NCBI RefSeq assembly: GCF_000175215.2
Contig: NC_014816.1
Location: forward strand, 989,001-1,053,000
Origin: Asticcacaulis excentricus CB 48
GTDB taxonomy: Bacteria; Pseudomonadota; Alphaproteobacteria; Caulobacterales; Caulobacteraceae
Length of the DNA: 64,000 nt
Direction of reading: 5' to 3'
Part shown: piece after piece, positions 51,971-60,567 of the stretch
Position numbering within the stretch: the stretch's first letter is position 1
Layout of the letters: every line of letters begins with the position of its first letter
Notes under the pieces: generated by a model
What the model was told of the DNA's origin: nothing
What the model saw: the letters and a program-made list of their open reading frames with translations, nothing else
Database searches by the model: none
Translations under genes and position numbers: made by a program

Positions 51971-54520
51971 ATGCGCGTAAAGGCACAAACTCACAATCGC
52001 TTCTCCCTCAACCGCACACTGATGGTAACCTGTTCCGGTATGGTTATGGCGCTCAGTGCGGCGTCTGCCATGGCCCAGACCGCTCAGCCTGAGGAAGAGG
52101 TTCAGGTCATCACCGTCACCGCCCAGAAGCGCGAACAGTCGCTCCAGGACGTGCCGATCGTGGTCACCACCCTGTCGGCCAAGCTGCTGCAGGACGCCGG
52201 CGTGAAGGACATTAAAGACATGCAGGTCCTGACGCCTGGCCTGACCGTCACCTCGACGCAGAACGAAACCCTGACCACTGCCCGTATCCGGGGTGTCGGT
52301 ACGGTCGGCGACAACCCTGGAATGGAATCTTCGGTCGGCGTGGTCATCGACGGCGTTTATCGCCCGCGCAATGGCGTTGGTTTCGGCGATCTGGGCGAAA
52401 TCGGCCGTATTGAAGTGCTGAAGGGGCCGCAGGGCACCCTATTCGGCAAGAACACCTCGGCCGGCGTCATCAACATCATTACCAAGGAGCCGTCTTTCAC
52501 CTTCGGCGTCGATGGCGAAGCCACGGTGTCCAACTACGACGGCAAGGGCGTGTCGGCCTCGATCACCGGGCCGCTGTCCGAAGACCTGGTCGCCGGTCGC
52601 CTGTTTGTAGCCAAGCGCGAGCGGGGCGGCTTCTATGACGTCAATACCGGCATTGGCCCGCGCGCCCTCAAGGAAGACGCCGATCAGAACTTCTACACGG
52701 TGCGCGGTCAGTTGCTGTTCACGCCGGGCGCACACAAGATCCGCGTGATCGCCGACTACTCGAAGCGTGACGAAAACTGCTGCGCCGTGGTGCAGACCCG
52801 TACCGGTCCGACCGGCGCGGCGCTCAATACGCTGACAGGCGGTAACGGCGTGGCGGCGACCGCCAATCCGGAAGCGCGTCTCGCCTATTCCAACCGCCCA
52901 ACCACGCAGCAGATCATCGATGGCGGCGTCTCGGTCGAAGCCAATATCAAGCTGGACTGGCTCGACTCGACCCTGACTTCTGTAACCGGCGTGCGCAAGT
53001 GGAAGAACACCAATGGTCAGGACATCGACTACTCGGGCGCCGACATCCTCTATCGCCGCGACAACGGGGATTTTAAGGCGGACTTTGACACCTTCTCGCA
53101 GGAACTGCGCCTGGCTGGTGGCGGCGAAAAGCTCAACTGGCTGGTCGGCGCCTTCTATGCCGACGAAGACCTGAAGCGCACCGACTCCTACGTCTATGGC
53201 TCGCAGTACGAAACCTATCTGTCTATCCTGCTAGCGCAGGCCTTGGGTCTTCCGACCACGACGCCGACGGTTTCGGTCCTGACCGGCCGGGCGCCAGGCA
53301 CTTCCTACACGGCGGGTCAGGGTGCGCTCGACTACTATACACAGGAGTCGAAGTCGCTGGCCTTGTTCACGAACAATGGCTACAAGTTCACAGACAAGTT
53401 CGAGGTCACTATGGGCCTGCGCTATACGCAGGAAACCAAGAAAATGACCGCCATCTACACCAACTCTGACGGAGGGGTGGGCTGCGCCTCGGCCATTGCA
53501 CGTTCGGGCCTGATGGGTAATGCCCCGGTCGGCACCTGGGCGGCTATCCCGGCGGCCTCGCGTCCAACCGTGGTCGGCAATATGTGTACCTTCTGGGGTA
53601 ATGCGGCCTTCAATAACCGCCGCATCGCCAACGAAGTGACCGAGAAAGAATGGTCGGGCACGCTGAAAGGCGCCTACCGCTTCAACGATAACATTATGGC
53701 CTATGTCTCTTACGCACGCGGCTATAAGGGTGGCGGCTATAACCTCGACCGCGCCCAAACGGGCATCACGCCAGACGCCTCGCTCTACTTTAAGCCGGAA
53801 ACTGTGGACTCCTACGAAATCGGTCTGAAGACTTCGATGCTGAACAACAAGCTGCTGTTCAACATTACGGCCTTCGATCAGACCTTCCAGGACTTCCAGC
53901 TCAACACGTTCCTCGGCACAGCCTTCGTGGTCGAGTCGATCCCGGAGCTGAAGTCGAAGGGCTTTGACGCCGATGTCTACTGGTCCACGCCGATCCGCGG
54001 TTTGTCGGTGCAGGGCGGTGTCGCCTATGCCGACACCAAGTACGGCAGCTTCAAGGCCTCTGACCTGTCGAACCCGGCACGCTTCCCGCAACTGTCGCTC
54101 CTTCCGGGGGCGCGGATGTCCTTCGCCCCGGAGTGGACGGGCTCTCTGGCCGTCACCTGGTCGGGCAATATCGCCGAAAACCTGCGCGCAACGGGCAATA
54201 TCGCTGCCAAGTATTCTTCGGAATACAACACCGGCTCCGACCTGATCCCGTTCAAGATGCAGGACGGCTATACGCTGCTTAATGCCCGCCTCGGCATCGG
54301 TGCGCCTGATCAGGCCTGGACGCTGGAATTCTGGGCGCAGAACCTGACCGACGAAACCTATAAGCAGGTCGTTATCAACGCTCCGCTGCAAGGCAATGGC
54401 TTCCAGTCCACGGTTCAGCCAAACGGCACCTATTACAATCAGGCGCTCGACTCCAACACCTACGACGCTTTTATGGGCCAGCCGCGCACCTATGGCGTTA
54501 CTCTTCGCGTAAAATACTGA
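51971..54520 (+). CDS. TonB-dependent outer-membrane receptor
   Basis: An 849-residue outer-membrane transporter. The signal peptide ends A-S-A-M-A-Q; a TonB-box-like E-V-Q-V-I-T-V-T-A follows. The plug domain (about 45-165) contains D-V-P-I-V-V and L-K-G-P-Q-G-T-L-F-G-K-N-T-S-A-G-V-I-N-I, and a 22-strand barrel ends in the aromatic-terminated L-R-V-K-Y. It belongs to the sphingomonad/caulobacter TonB group that takes up sugars, aromatics or siderophores. No substrate genes are adjacent, so the ligand is open. Confidence 0.92.
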   Translation: MRVKAQTHNRFSLNRTLMVTCSGMVMALSAASAMAQTAQPEEEVQVITVTAQKREQSLQDVPIVVTTLSAKLLQDAGVKDIKDMQVLTPGLTVTSTQNETLTTARIRGVGTVGDNPGMESSVGVVIDGVYRPRNGVGFGDLGEIGRIEVLKGPQGTLFGKNTSAGVINIITKEPSFTFGVDGEATVSNYDGKGVSASITGPLSEDLVAGRLFVAKRERGGFYDVNTGIGPRALKEDADQNFYTVRGQLLFTPGAHKIRVIADYSKRDENCCAVVQTRTGPTGAALNTLTGGNGVAATANPEARLAYSNRPTTQQIIDGGVSVEANIKLDWLDSTLTSVTGVRKWKNTNGQDIDYSGADILYRRDNGDFKADFDTFSQELRLAGGGEKLNWLVGAFYADEDLKRTDSYVYGSQYETYLSILLAQALGLPTTTPTVSVLTGRAPGTSYTAGQGALDYYTQESKSLALFTNNGYKFTDKFEVTMGLRYTQETKKMTAIYTNSDGGVGCASAIARSGLMGNAPVGTWAAIPAASRPTVVGNMCTFWGNAAFNNRRIANEVTEKEWSGTLKGAYRFNDNIMAYVSYARGYKGGGYNLDRAQTGITPDASLYFKPETVDSYEIGLKTSMLNNKLLFNITAFDQTFQDFQLNTFLGTAFVVESIPELKSKGFDADVYWSTPIRGLSVQGGVAYADTKYGSFKASDLSNPARFPQLSLLPGARMSFAPEWTGSLAVTWSGNIAENLRATGNIAAKYSSEYNTGSDLIPFKMQDGYTLLNARLGIGAPDQAWTLEFWAQNLTDETYKQVVINAPLQGNGFQSTVQPNGTYYNQALDSNTYDAFMGQPRTYGVTLRVKY

Positions 54521-54546
54521 TCTTCATTTACAGATCAGAAGAGACA

Positions 54547-54579
54547 AAGGCCCCGGTTTCCACCGGGGCCTTATTTTTT
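54547..54579 (+). terminator. Terminator after the TonB receptor
   Basis: AAGGCCCCGG pairs with CCGGGGCCTT over a 6-base loop and is followed by ATTTTTTG. Confidence 0.9.
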
Positions 54580-54670
54580 GGCGACCTGGTTGCCGTATTT
54601 TCACCCTCTTGTGGGATGCAATATTCCGACAGAACGCCTATATCTGTGTAACAGCCAAAGGAGACCGCTC

Positions 54671-54955
54671 ATGGCCGACAAAGCCCCTGCCGAAGCTATT
54701 GCCGAAAAGACCACGCGCTCAATCACCGACGCGCTGGAGTACCTCGAAGACAAGCTTAAGGTGTCGCAGGACACCCGTGACAAGATCAATGGCAGTATTG
54801 ACCGCCTTCAGGTCATTCTCGAAGAAGCCCGCGATGAGGCCGAAGACAAGACCAAGGTCGTGCGCCGTCAGATCCGCCGTCACCCCGGCACCTCGGTAGC
54901 CATCGCAGCCGCCGCCGGTGTGGTCATCGGCCTCCTGTTGTCGCGCCGCGACTAA
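54671..54955 (+). CDS. DUF883 family protein (ElaB/YqjD-like)
   Basis: A 94-residue protein with a long amphipathic charged helix and a C-terminal membrane anchor (R-R-H-P-G-T-S-V-A-I-A-A-A-A-G-V-V-I-G-L-L-L) ending R-R-D. This is the ElaB/YqjD layout; E. coli homologs bind ribosomes and sit in the inner membrane in stationary phase. The ATG follows AAAGGAGA. Confidence 0.8.
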   Translation: MADKAPAEAIAEKTTRSITDALEYLEDKLKVSQDTRDKINGSIDRLQVILEEARDEAEDKTKVVRRQIRRHPGTSVAIAAAAGVVIGLLLSRRD

Positions 54956-54972
54956 GAGGTACTCAAAACGAA

Positions 54973-55008
54973 ATGCCGTGCCGTTTCAGGCGAAGCGGCG
55001 CGGTTTTG
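54973..55008 (+). terminator. Possible terminator after the DUF883 gene
   Basis: GCCGTGCCG pairs imperfectly with CGGCGCGGT and is followed by TTTTGTTT, just before the next small gene. Confidence 0.5.
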
Positions 55009-55021
55009 TTTGGGAGGGGCC

Positions 55022-55273
55022 ATGATCCATTGGGTTGTGATATGCGTGGCCACACCGGGCCTATGCTATTGCGCTTTCCAGCTCTATCGGGGTCTGCGCG
55101 ACGGTGAGATGAACGGTCTGGGCTTTGTGCCGATCTTCAATCAGGAACCGCCGCTGGATCGCAAGGCGGACTTCCGTGACGTCTGGATCACGGCCGCGCC
55201 GCGCGCCGCGACCCTCCTGGTCGGCATTCCTTTGCTTCTCAAGATGCTCAGCATCGCTCTAGTGACGTTGTGA
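55022..55273 (+). CDS. Small membrane protein of unknown function
   Basis: An 83-residue protein starting at an ATG after GGGAGGGG. Two hydrophobic segments (about residues 3-20 and 60-82) flank a polar loop with P-I-F-N-Q-E-P-P-L-D-R. I do not recognise it. Its stop codon directly abuts the stop of the convergent acyl-CoA synthetase, leaving no room for a terminator between them. Confidence 0.6.
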   Translation: MIHWVVICVATPGLCYCAFQLYRGLRDGEMNGLGFVPIFNQEPPLDRKADFRDVWITAAPRAATLLVGIPLLLKMLSIALVTL

Positions 55274-57085
55274 CTACATGCGGTACTGGCCGCTCTCGAT
55301 CAGGCTCAGGCATTCCGCCGTCAGAGGCTTATAGCCACTGTCGTCCATCTTCATCACGTAGAGCGGATCGCTGACCCTGGCCGGATCAAAGCCAGCCAGG
55401 ACAAGGTCCATCTTCTTGTACTTGAACGTGCCTGTCGTTTCGGCATTTTGCAGCAGGCGCACAAAACGCGGCCGCGCATAAACGGGCAGGTGGTTGTTCA
55501 CATGCTGCGCAAAGGCCTCAATCGAGAAGCCTTCGCCGGTAATCAGCGACACCATCCCCGCCTTGCCGTCATAGTGCGGGACGGGCACACCATAGACGAT
55601 GGCCTCATCGACGCCTTCGGCTCGGGCGCAGCATTCGCCCACCTCTGAGGTCGAGACGTTCTCACCCTTGAAACGGAAGGTGTCGCCGATACGATCCACG
55701 AAGTAGATATAGCCGTCCTTATCCATCTTCATCAGGTCGCCGGAACGGAACCAGGCGTCGCCCTTTTTGAAGACGTCGCGCATCACCTTCTTCTCTGAGG
55801 CGGCCTTGTCGGCATAGCCGGTGTAGAAGTGGCGAGCGTCCGTGCCGATGGCGCCAATGGCTTCGCCGACCTCGCCGGGCTTGCACTCGATGCACAGGCC
55901 GTTCGGTCCGCGCACCGGGGTTTCGCTTTCGACGTCGAACTGCACAAGTCGGATATTGAAGGCGTTGCGCAAATAAGCCGGCGCACGGCCAATGGCTCCG
56001 GCCTGACCGTCAAAATTGAACAACGACACATTGCCTTCGGTCGAACCGTAAAATTCGATGATCACCGGCACCTTGAAGCGCGACTTGAATTCGCTCCAAA
56101 CTTCCGGCCGCATACCGTTGCCGAAGGCAACCTTAAGCCGGTGTTTCGTCTCATCATCCGGATTTGCCGCTACCGGCGCGTTGACGAGATAGCGGCACAG
56201 TTCCCCGATATAAACGATGTGGGTGCAGTTGAGGCTGCGTACATCGGGCCAGAAGGCGGAAGCCGAGAAGCGCCGCTTGATGACCATGGAGCCACCATTG
56301 AGCAGCGCTGCCCCCACCCCGCAAAGGCCGCCGGTCGAATGGTAAAGCGGCAAGGCGTTATACAGGCGGTCTTCCTCGCTCATATGCGACACGCCGCGGA
56401 AGGCCTTCATGTAGAGCTGGGCGCGGGCATGGGTGATCTTGGCCGCCTTGGGCAGGCCGGTGGTGCCGGAGGTATAGATATAAAGTGCCGGGTCACGCGC
56501 CACCATGCCCTGCCGGATCTTGCGGTCCGGGCGCACCGTGCTGACCCCTTTCAGCGCCTGGGTCAGCGAATGGTGATGCGAGGTTTCATCGCCCTGCGCC
56601 AGATCGAGCACAAACACCTCCTGATGGCGGCTCAGGGTGGCTTCGATCTCGCTAAAGGCGGGCAGGGTCGCGGGATCAACAATGGTCAGGCTGGCCGTGG
56701 AGATGTTGATGCAGTGGGCCAGACCCTGACCGGTCAGGGCATTGTTAATCAGGGCGCAGATTACACCGATCTTGCTCAGCCCGTACCATATGGGGATGTA
56801 TTCTAGCCGGTTGGGCAGAAAGACCGCCACCGTATCGCCGGGTTTCAGGCCGCGCGACAAACCCCAGTTGGCCACGCGGTTGGCCAGCACGTCCATCTCT
56901 GAATAGGTGAGGCTCTTGTCTTCAAACAGCAGGGCGATGCGCGCAGAATGGCGATCCACCGAAGCTTCGACATCGTCACACACCAGCACGGGCGAGTTTG
57001 AGTCTACTTCTCGGATATGGCGCAGCAGCCGCAGCAACCGCTTGATGAAAATGAATTCGCGCCTGGCCCTGTCGATCAGGTTCAT
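55274..57085 (-). CDS. Long-chain acyl-CoA synthetase, FATP-type
   Basis: A 603-residue adenylate-forming enzyme that activates fatty acids to acyl-CoA. The AMP-binding loop Y-T-S-G-T-T-G-L-P-K, the E-F-Y-G-S-T-E-G-N motif and the C-terminal D-R-x-G-D-T-F-R-F-K-G-E-N-V-S-T are those of fatty-acid transport protein (FATP/very-long-chain) synthetases. The ATG follows GGAGACG. Fatty-acid import or use is likely. Tandem TGACGTC boxes lie just upstream. Confidence 0.88.
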   Translation of the reverse strand: MNLIDRARREFIFIKRLLRLLRHIREVDSNSPVLVCDDVEASVDRHSARIALLFEDKSLTYSEMDVLANRVANWGLSRGLKPGDTVAVFLPNRLEYIPIWYGLSKIGVICALINNALTGQGLAHCINISTASLTIVDPATLPAFSEIEATLSRHQEVFVLDLAQGDETSHHHSLTQALKGVSTVRPDRKIRQGMVARDPALYIYTSGTTGLPKAAKITHARAQLYMKAFRGVSHMSEEDRLYNALPLYHSTGGLCGVGAALLNGGSMVIKRRFSASAFWPDVRSLNCTHIVYIGELCRYLVNAPVAANPDDETKHRLKVAFGNGMRPEVWSEFKSRFKVPVIIEFYGSTEGNVSLFNFDGQAGAIGRAPAYLRNAFNIRLVQFDVESETPVRGPNGLCIECKPGEVGEAIGAIGTDARHFYTGYADKAASEKKVMRDVFKKGDAWFRSGDLMKMDKDGYIYFVDRIGDTFRFKGENVSTSEVGECCARAEGVDEAIVYGVPVPHYDGKAGMVSLITGEGFSIEAFAQHVNNHLPVYARPRFVRLLQNAETTGTFKYKKMDLVLAGFDPARVSDPLYVMKMDDSGYKPLTAECLSLIESGQYRM

Positions 57086-57112
57086 GGAACGTCTCCGGAT
57101 ACCCTGTGCCTC

Positions 57113-57137
57113 GTGACGTCTATGGTGACGTCTTATG
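57113..57137. promoter_or_regulatory. Tandem TGACGTC boxes upstream of the acyl-CoA synthetase
   Basis: GTGACGTCTATG is followed directly by GTGACGTCTTATG. Each copy carries the GACGTC palindrome, 12 bases apart. The position, 28-52 bases before the start codon, fits an operator. Confidence 0.35.
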
Positions 57138-57312
57138 TTTCAGCATATCCCGGAATATGCGTTTCACCAGCATAAAATTGACGTGAACGGAAAGTATTTT
57201 CCCTTACCGCAAGGGAAGGCGTTGTTATGTCAATTCAGGTTTTAAACGCGTCAATACGTTGATAGGTCGAGATTTTGACCACTTATAAACCTAAATGTCG
57301 AAGGCCTTGCCG

Positions 57313-57816
57313 TCAGCGCTTCAGGACCATGACGGTCACATCGGCGGTCTTGTTGTCGATCAACCGCACCTCGTAGGTGCCCGGTTGCAGGTCGAAATCG
57401 ACGATCTTACGGATGCCGGAACAGTCCGGCCCATGGCCGTGCTTGCTTGATTTCAGCGCTTCGCCTGCCTTCACCACGTCGATCCAAAGGCTCGCCCCGG
57501 CGGCAATGCCATAGGTGCCGGCCTCAGTTACAGTGAAGCTGAGCGTGCCACTAAAGGTCGGGGTGGTCGGTGGTGTGGCGCGCGTGCGCTTATAGGTGAC
57601 GCGGGTCGCCTCAAGCAGTGCCACCTTGACCGGCTTACCCACGCTTAGGGCCGGAGCGCCGCTAACATCAGTGGAGGCCTTGACCGAGGTGGCGTGCAGC
57701 CAATGGGTGAATGGCCCGGTCAGGACCGGCTCTGGGGGGCAGGCCGGTTTGGCCTCTTCGGCCCATACCAGTGCAGGGGTTAGCAACATAGCAGCGGAAA
57801 GAAGCAGGGCGCGCAT
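57313..57816 (-). CDS. Secreted protein of unknown function
   Basis: A 167-residue exported protein with a clear signal peptide (ending V-W-A-E). The mature part is beta-rich with F-S-G-T-L-S-F-T-V-T-E-A-G-T-Y-G-I-A-A and L-Q-P-G-T-Y-E-V-R-L-I-D-N-K, like small carbohydrate- or ligand-binding beta-sandwiches. Cysteines at C-P-P and D-C-S-G could form a disulfide. Function unknown. Confidence 0.65.
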   Translation of the reverse strand: MRALLLSAAMLLTPALVWAEEAKPACPPEPVLTGPFTHWLHATSVKASTDVSGAPALSVGKPVKVALLEATRVTYKRTRATPPTTPTFSGTLSFTVTEAGTYGIAAGASLWIDVVKAGEALKSSKHGHGPDCSGIRKIVDFDLQPGTYEVRLIDNKTADVTVMVLKR

Positions 57817-57913
57817 GGGTTACCCTTTGCAAAGCCATTTTTGCGGCTGAGTTTAATCCCGGAATTGCGGCGCAGGGAAGACGGGCCGGGCTGATTATCG
57901 GCAAGGTAGGGAC

Positions 57914-57935
57914 TCCGGGGTCAGTTGACCCCGGA
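57914..57935. repeat. 22-bp palindrome TCCGGGGTCA/TGACCCCGGA
   Basis: A perfect inverted repeat with a 2-base centre, followed at once by a further CCCCGGA. It lies in a 514-base gap with other GC-rich hairpins, and could be an intergenic repeat or operator. Confidence 0.5.
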
Positions 57936-57982
57936 CCCCGGATATGGGTGCGCGTGTCGGGCAGGCTGTCCGCGTGGAGGAC

Positions 57983-58150
57983 CTACCCTCCGCAGCCCGG
58001 ATCAGGCCGCAATCGTGTTGCGTTAACGGAGCGCTTGGTGACCGTGTCAGGTGTTTCAGGCGCATCCATCTCGCTAAGGGTCCGCAGCATCCGGTACGCA
58101 CAGGCGCGCAAATGTTCGCGCCGCTGTTCGGGGGTCAGGGGGCCAGCCAT
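57983..58150 (-). pseudogene. Short remnant frame of an unknown protein
   Basis: A leftward frame of 55 residues from the ATG at 58150 with protein-like content: M-A-G-P-L-T-P-E-Q-R-R-E-H-L-R-A-C and R-M-L-R-T-L-S-E-M-D-A-P-E-T-P-D. It has no good ribosome binding site and ends abruptly in low-complexity sequence. It may be a truncated gene or a real small protein; I could not name a family. Confidence 0.3.
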
Positions 58151-58225
58151 GTCCGTCGTCTCGGTTATGCCCAAAAGGGTAACCCCGCTTTTACGACGGG
58201 GATAGATTTCGCGCTCGTAACCGGG

Positions 58226-58246
58226 TGCAGGGGCTGTGCCCCCTGC
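58226..58246. repeat. GC-rich hairpin in the 57.8-58.3 kb gap
   Basis: GCAGGGG pairs with CCCCTGC over a short loop. Apart from this, the 57914 palindrome and the short frame, the 514-base gap shows nothing clear. Confidence 0.35.
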
Positions 58247-58330
58247 GCGCTGAAGGCCTTGGTGGTTGGCGTCGCCTTGGGAAAACCTTATTTGCGACTA
58301 GGGTTGGAGTTGGAATTGTAGGGGGCAAAA

Positions 58331-59110
58331 GTGCGTGTTTGGGTTTTGGCTGTGGGGCTCCTATGGGCAGGGACAGCGAACGCGGCGGCTGTCATGCACG
58401 GGGTAGGTCCGTGGTCCGGCGGGGCTGTGCCCTATCATTTTGAACCAGCGTTGCTGCAAGAGGCGGGGGCCAAAGGGACCGATTGCCGCAACTGGAGCCA
58501 ATGGCGCGCCGGGTCGGCAAAGCAGGCCTGTCAGGCCATGGACGAATGGACGCGCGTCAGCGGCGTACGCTTTGTGCCTGACGCCAAACGCCTTGACTCC
58601 GTAAGCATTGTCAGGGGGGGCGCTACGACCGGCACGATGGGCCGCTTGCCTGCGGGTAATCGGGTAACCATTGAGCCGGGCGTCACCTATGGCAGCGTTT
58701 TGCACGAGTTCGGCCATGTCCTGGGGCTGATGCACGAGCACCAGCGCCCCGACCGTGACGACTATTTGCGTCTTGAACCGTTTCTGACCGGGCTTTTGCA
58801 GCGTTGTACCTTCCTGACCGAGGTGTGTCGGGATGTGCGGCTTTCCTTTCCAAAGGTTGGGGTGAGGGCAAAGACCGCCTATGATCCGTGTTCCTTGATG
58901 CACTATCTGGCCAACCAGGCACCGCGCCATCCGCAGGACAAGCGCTGGGCGCATATCTTTACCCTGACGAACAAAGGGCAGGGCAGACTCAAGACCTGTC
59001 AGGGGCAGTTTGCGGCCCTGCCGGCGCGCTGCCGTAAGGTGGGGCAGAAATGCGCGGTGTCGAAGTCGGATGCCGAACTTGTCCGGCGCTTTAACGGGGT
59101 GGTGGGTTAG
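58331..59110 (+). CDS. Secreted astacin-family (M12A) zinc metalloprotease
   Basis: A 259-residue exported protease. It starts at GTG after AGGGGGC and has a signal peptide ending A-N-A-A. The astacin zinc motif H-E-F-G-H-x-x-G-L-M-H-E-H-Q-R-P-D-R-D-D-Y lies at residues 125-145 with ligands His125, His129 and His135 and catalytic Glu126. The Met-turn is S-L-M-H-Y. Six or more cysteines suggest disulfides. There is no obvious propeptide or C-terminal EGF/CUB part, so it is a minimal bacterial astacin. Confidence 0.88.
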   Translation: MRVWVLAVGLLWAGTANAAAVMHGVGPWSGGAVPYHFEPALLQEAGAKGTDCRNWSQWRAGSAKQACQAMDEWTRVSGVRFVPDAKRLDSVSIVRGGATTGTMGRLPAGNRVTIEPGVTYGSVLHEFGHVLGLMHEHQRPDRDDYLRLEPFLTGLLQRCTFLTEVCRDVRLSFPKVGVRAKTAYDPCSLMHYLANQAPRHPQDKRWAHIFTLTNKGQGRLKTCQGQFAALPARCRKVGQKCAVSKSDAELVRRFNGVVG

Positions 59111-59206
59111 CGTCCTGTCGGACTTTTGATAAGCCGGGTGGCAGGGCACCGCGAAACCTTAGACAGAGCTTCGTATCTTCTCGACTTCACTGAAAGGAGA
59201 TACGAC

Positions 59207-59437
59207 ATGAACCGCAATCGCATCGAAGGCAGCTGGGAGCAGCTCAAGGGTCACGTTCAGAAGGCCTGGGGCAAGCTGACGAATGACGATCTCAATGAGA
59301 TCGAAGGCGACCGAAAGCTGCTGGCCGGTAAGATTCAGGAACGCTACGGCGTCGCTCAGGACGAGGCGGAGCTTCAGATCCGCCGCTGGAACGACGACGA
59401 CGACACGGTGGATTCCGTCATCGCCGATCGCCGTTAA
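59207..59437 (+). CDS. CsbD-family stress response protein
   Basis: A 76-residue hydrophilic protein. N-R-I-E-G-S-W-E-Q-L-K-G and G-K-I-Q-E-R-Y-G are the CsbD signature. In Bacillus csbD belongs to the general stress regulon. The ATG follows AAAGGAGA. The upstream 95 bases show no clear GGAAC-type stress promoter. Confidence 0.88.
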   Translation: MNRNRIEGSWEQLKGHVQKAWGKLTNDDLNEIEGDRKLLAGKIQERYGVAQDEAELQIRRWNDDDDTVDSVIADRR

Positions 59438-59445
59438 ACTTGTGC

Positions 59446-59482
59446 AAAAAGCCCTCCGAAGTCACTTCGGAGGGCTTTTTTC
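59446..59482 (+). terminator. Bidirectional terminator between csbD and the histidine kinase gene
   Basis: AAGCCCTCCGAAG and CTTCGGAGGGCTT form a perfect 13-bp stem with a TCA loop, with TTTTT on the right and AAAAA on the left. It serves both convergent genes. Confidence 0.9.
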
Positions 59483-60497
59483 AGGCCACGCGGGCAAAGG
59501 TCAGGCAGGTTTTCAGGCCACGCTCGCTGGTGAAGGCCACATCGCCTTTCAGCGTGCGGGCAAAGCTGTGCAAAATGCGCATCCCCAGACTTTTGGAGGC
59601 CGCGAGATCAAACCCGCCGGGCAGGCCGGGGCCATCGTCGCGGATCGACAGTACAAACACGTCGGGCTTCGTGTCATCAAGGCGAATGGTCACCGCGCCC
59701 TGTCCGGCGCTGAAGGCGTGTTTCAGCGAATTGGTCAACACTTCCACGACAAACAGCGACAGGGTCATCACCTGTTCGGCGGGAAGTGTGATGTCGGGCA
59801 CCTCGACCTCCAGCTGGATGCGTCCGTCGCGGGTATGCAGCACATCTTCGGCGATGTCGCGCAAAAGGGTGCGCAAGGGCACATTGACATTGTCCGGGTC
59901 GTACAGCTTGCGATGGATGCGCGATAGGGTTTCCAGACGCCGGCGGGCGTCGGTCAGGGCATCGGTCGCCTCGCGATTGCCTTGCAGCTTTTTCGATTGC
60001 AGTGTGAGCATACTGGCCACGAAGGCCAGATTGTTGGCGATGCGGTGTTGAAGCTCGGCATAAAGCGTCTTTTGATGCACCACCAGGGCGGCATTGGTGT
60101 TACGTTCGGCTGACAATTTTTCCTGGGCTAGTCGCATGCCGTGGATGACTGCGATATCAACAGCCGAGACCAGCAGGAAAAAACCCAGCGCCACCAGCAC
60201 CGGCGGGCTAACGTCGAAGCTGAAGGCCGGCGGGATGAAAAAGAACCATGCAGCCAGCGCGCTGAGCCCCGCACAGACAATGCCCGGCCAGAGGCCTACC
60301 AGCCATGCCGTCAGCATAACGGCGGGAAAGAAGGTCAGGAAGGGAAAACCGGGCGGTAAAGCCTTGTCGCTGACGAAGCGAACCCCCAGCGCCACCCCGA
60401 AGAAGGCCACAGCCACGCCATAACGAAACGCCGTCTGATCCTCGCGTTTGCGAAACCAGCGCGTTATCTCCCGGAAAAAACCCTCGACCCTGTGCAT
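59481..60497 (-). CDS. Sensor histidine kinase, DUF4118 plus HisKA_2
   Basis: A 338-residue inner-membrane kinase. Residues about 25-125 form the four-segment DUF4118 domain found in KdpD. The HisKA_2 dimerisation domain has the phosphoacceptor His151 in E-L-Q-H-R-I-A-N-N-L. The ATP-binding domain shows E-V-L-T-N-S-L-K-H-A-F and D-D-G-P-G-L-P. Kinases of this group are frequent in alphaproteobacteria and often feed stress or light responses. No response regulator is adjacent, so it is an orphan. Confidence 0.88.
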   Translation of the reverse strand: MHRVEGFFREITRWFRKREDQTAFRYGVAVAFFGVALGVRFVSDKALPPGFPFLTFFPAVMLTAWLVGLWPGIVCAGLSALAAWFFFIPPAFSFDVSPPVLVALGFFLLVSAVDIAVIHGMRLAQEKLSAERNTNAALVVHQKTLYAELQHRIANNLAFVASMLTLQSKKLQGNREATDALTDARRRLETLSRIHRKLYDPDNVNVPLRTLLRDIAEDVLHTRDGRIQLEVEVPDITLPAEQVMTLSLFVVEVLTNSLKHAFSAGQGAVTIRLDDTKPDVFVLSIRDDGPGLPGGFDLAASKSLGMRILHSFARTLKGDVAFTSERGLKTCLTFARVA

Positions 60498-60567
60498 GGG
60501 ACCGTTATTCCGGGGGTTTCGGCGGGCGTCAAGCCACTAGTGCACGGTAGAGGCAAGCCCTCATACG

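Noticed and set aside
57983..58150. The short frame as part of a phage or gene-transfer-agent cluster
   Set aside because: No terminase, portal, capsid or integrase gene lies nearby, so such a link would be a guess.
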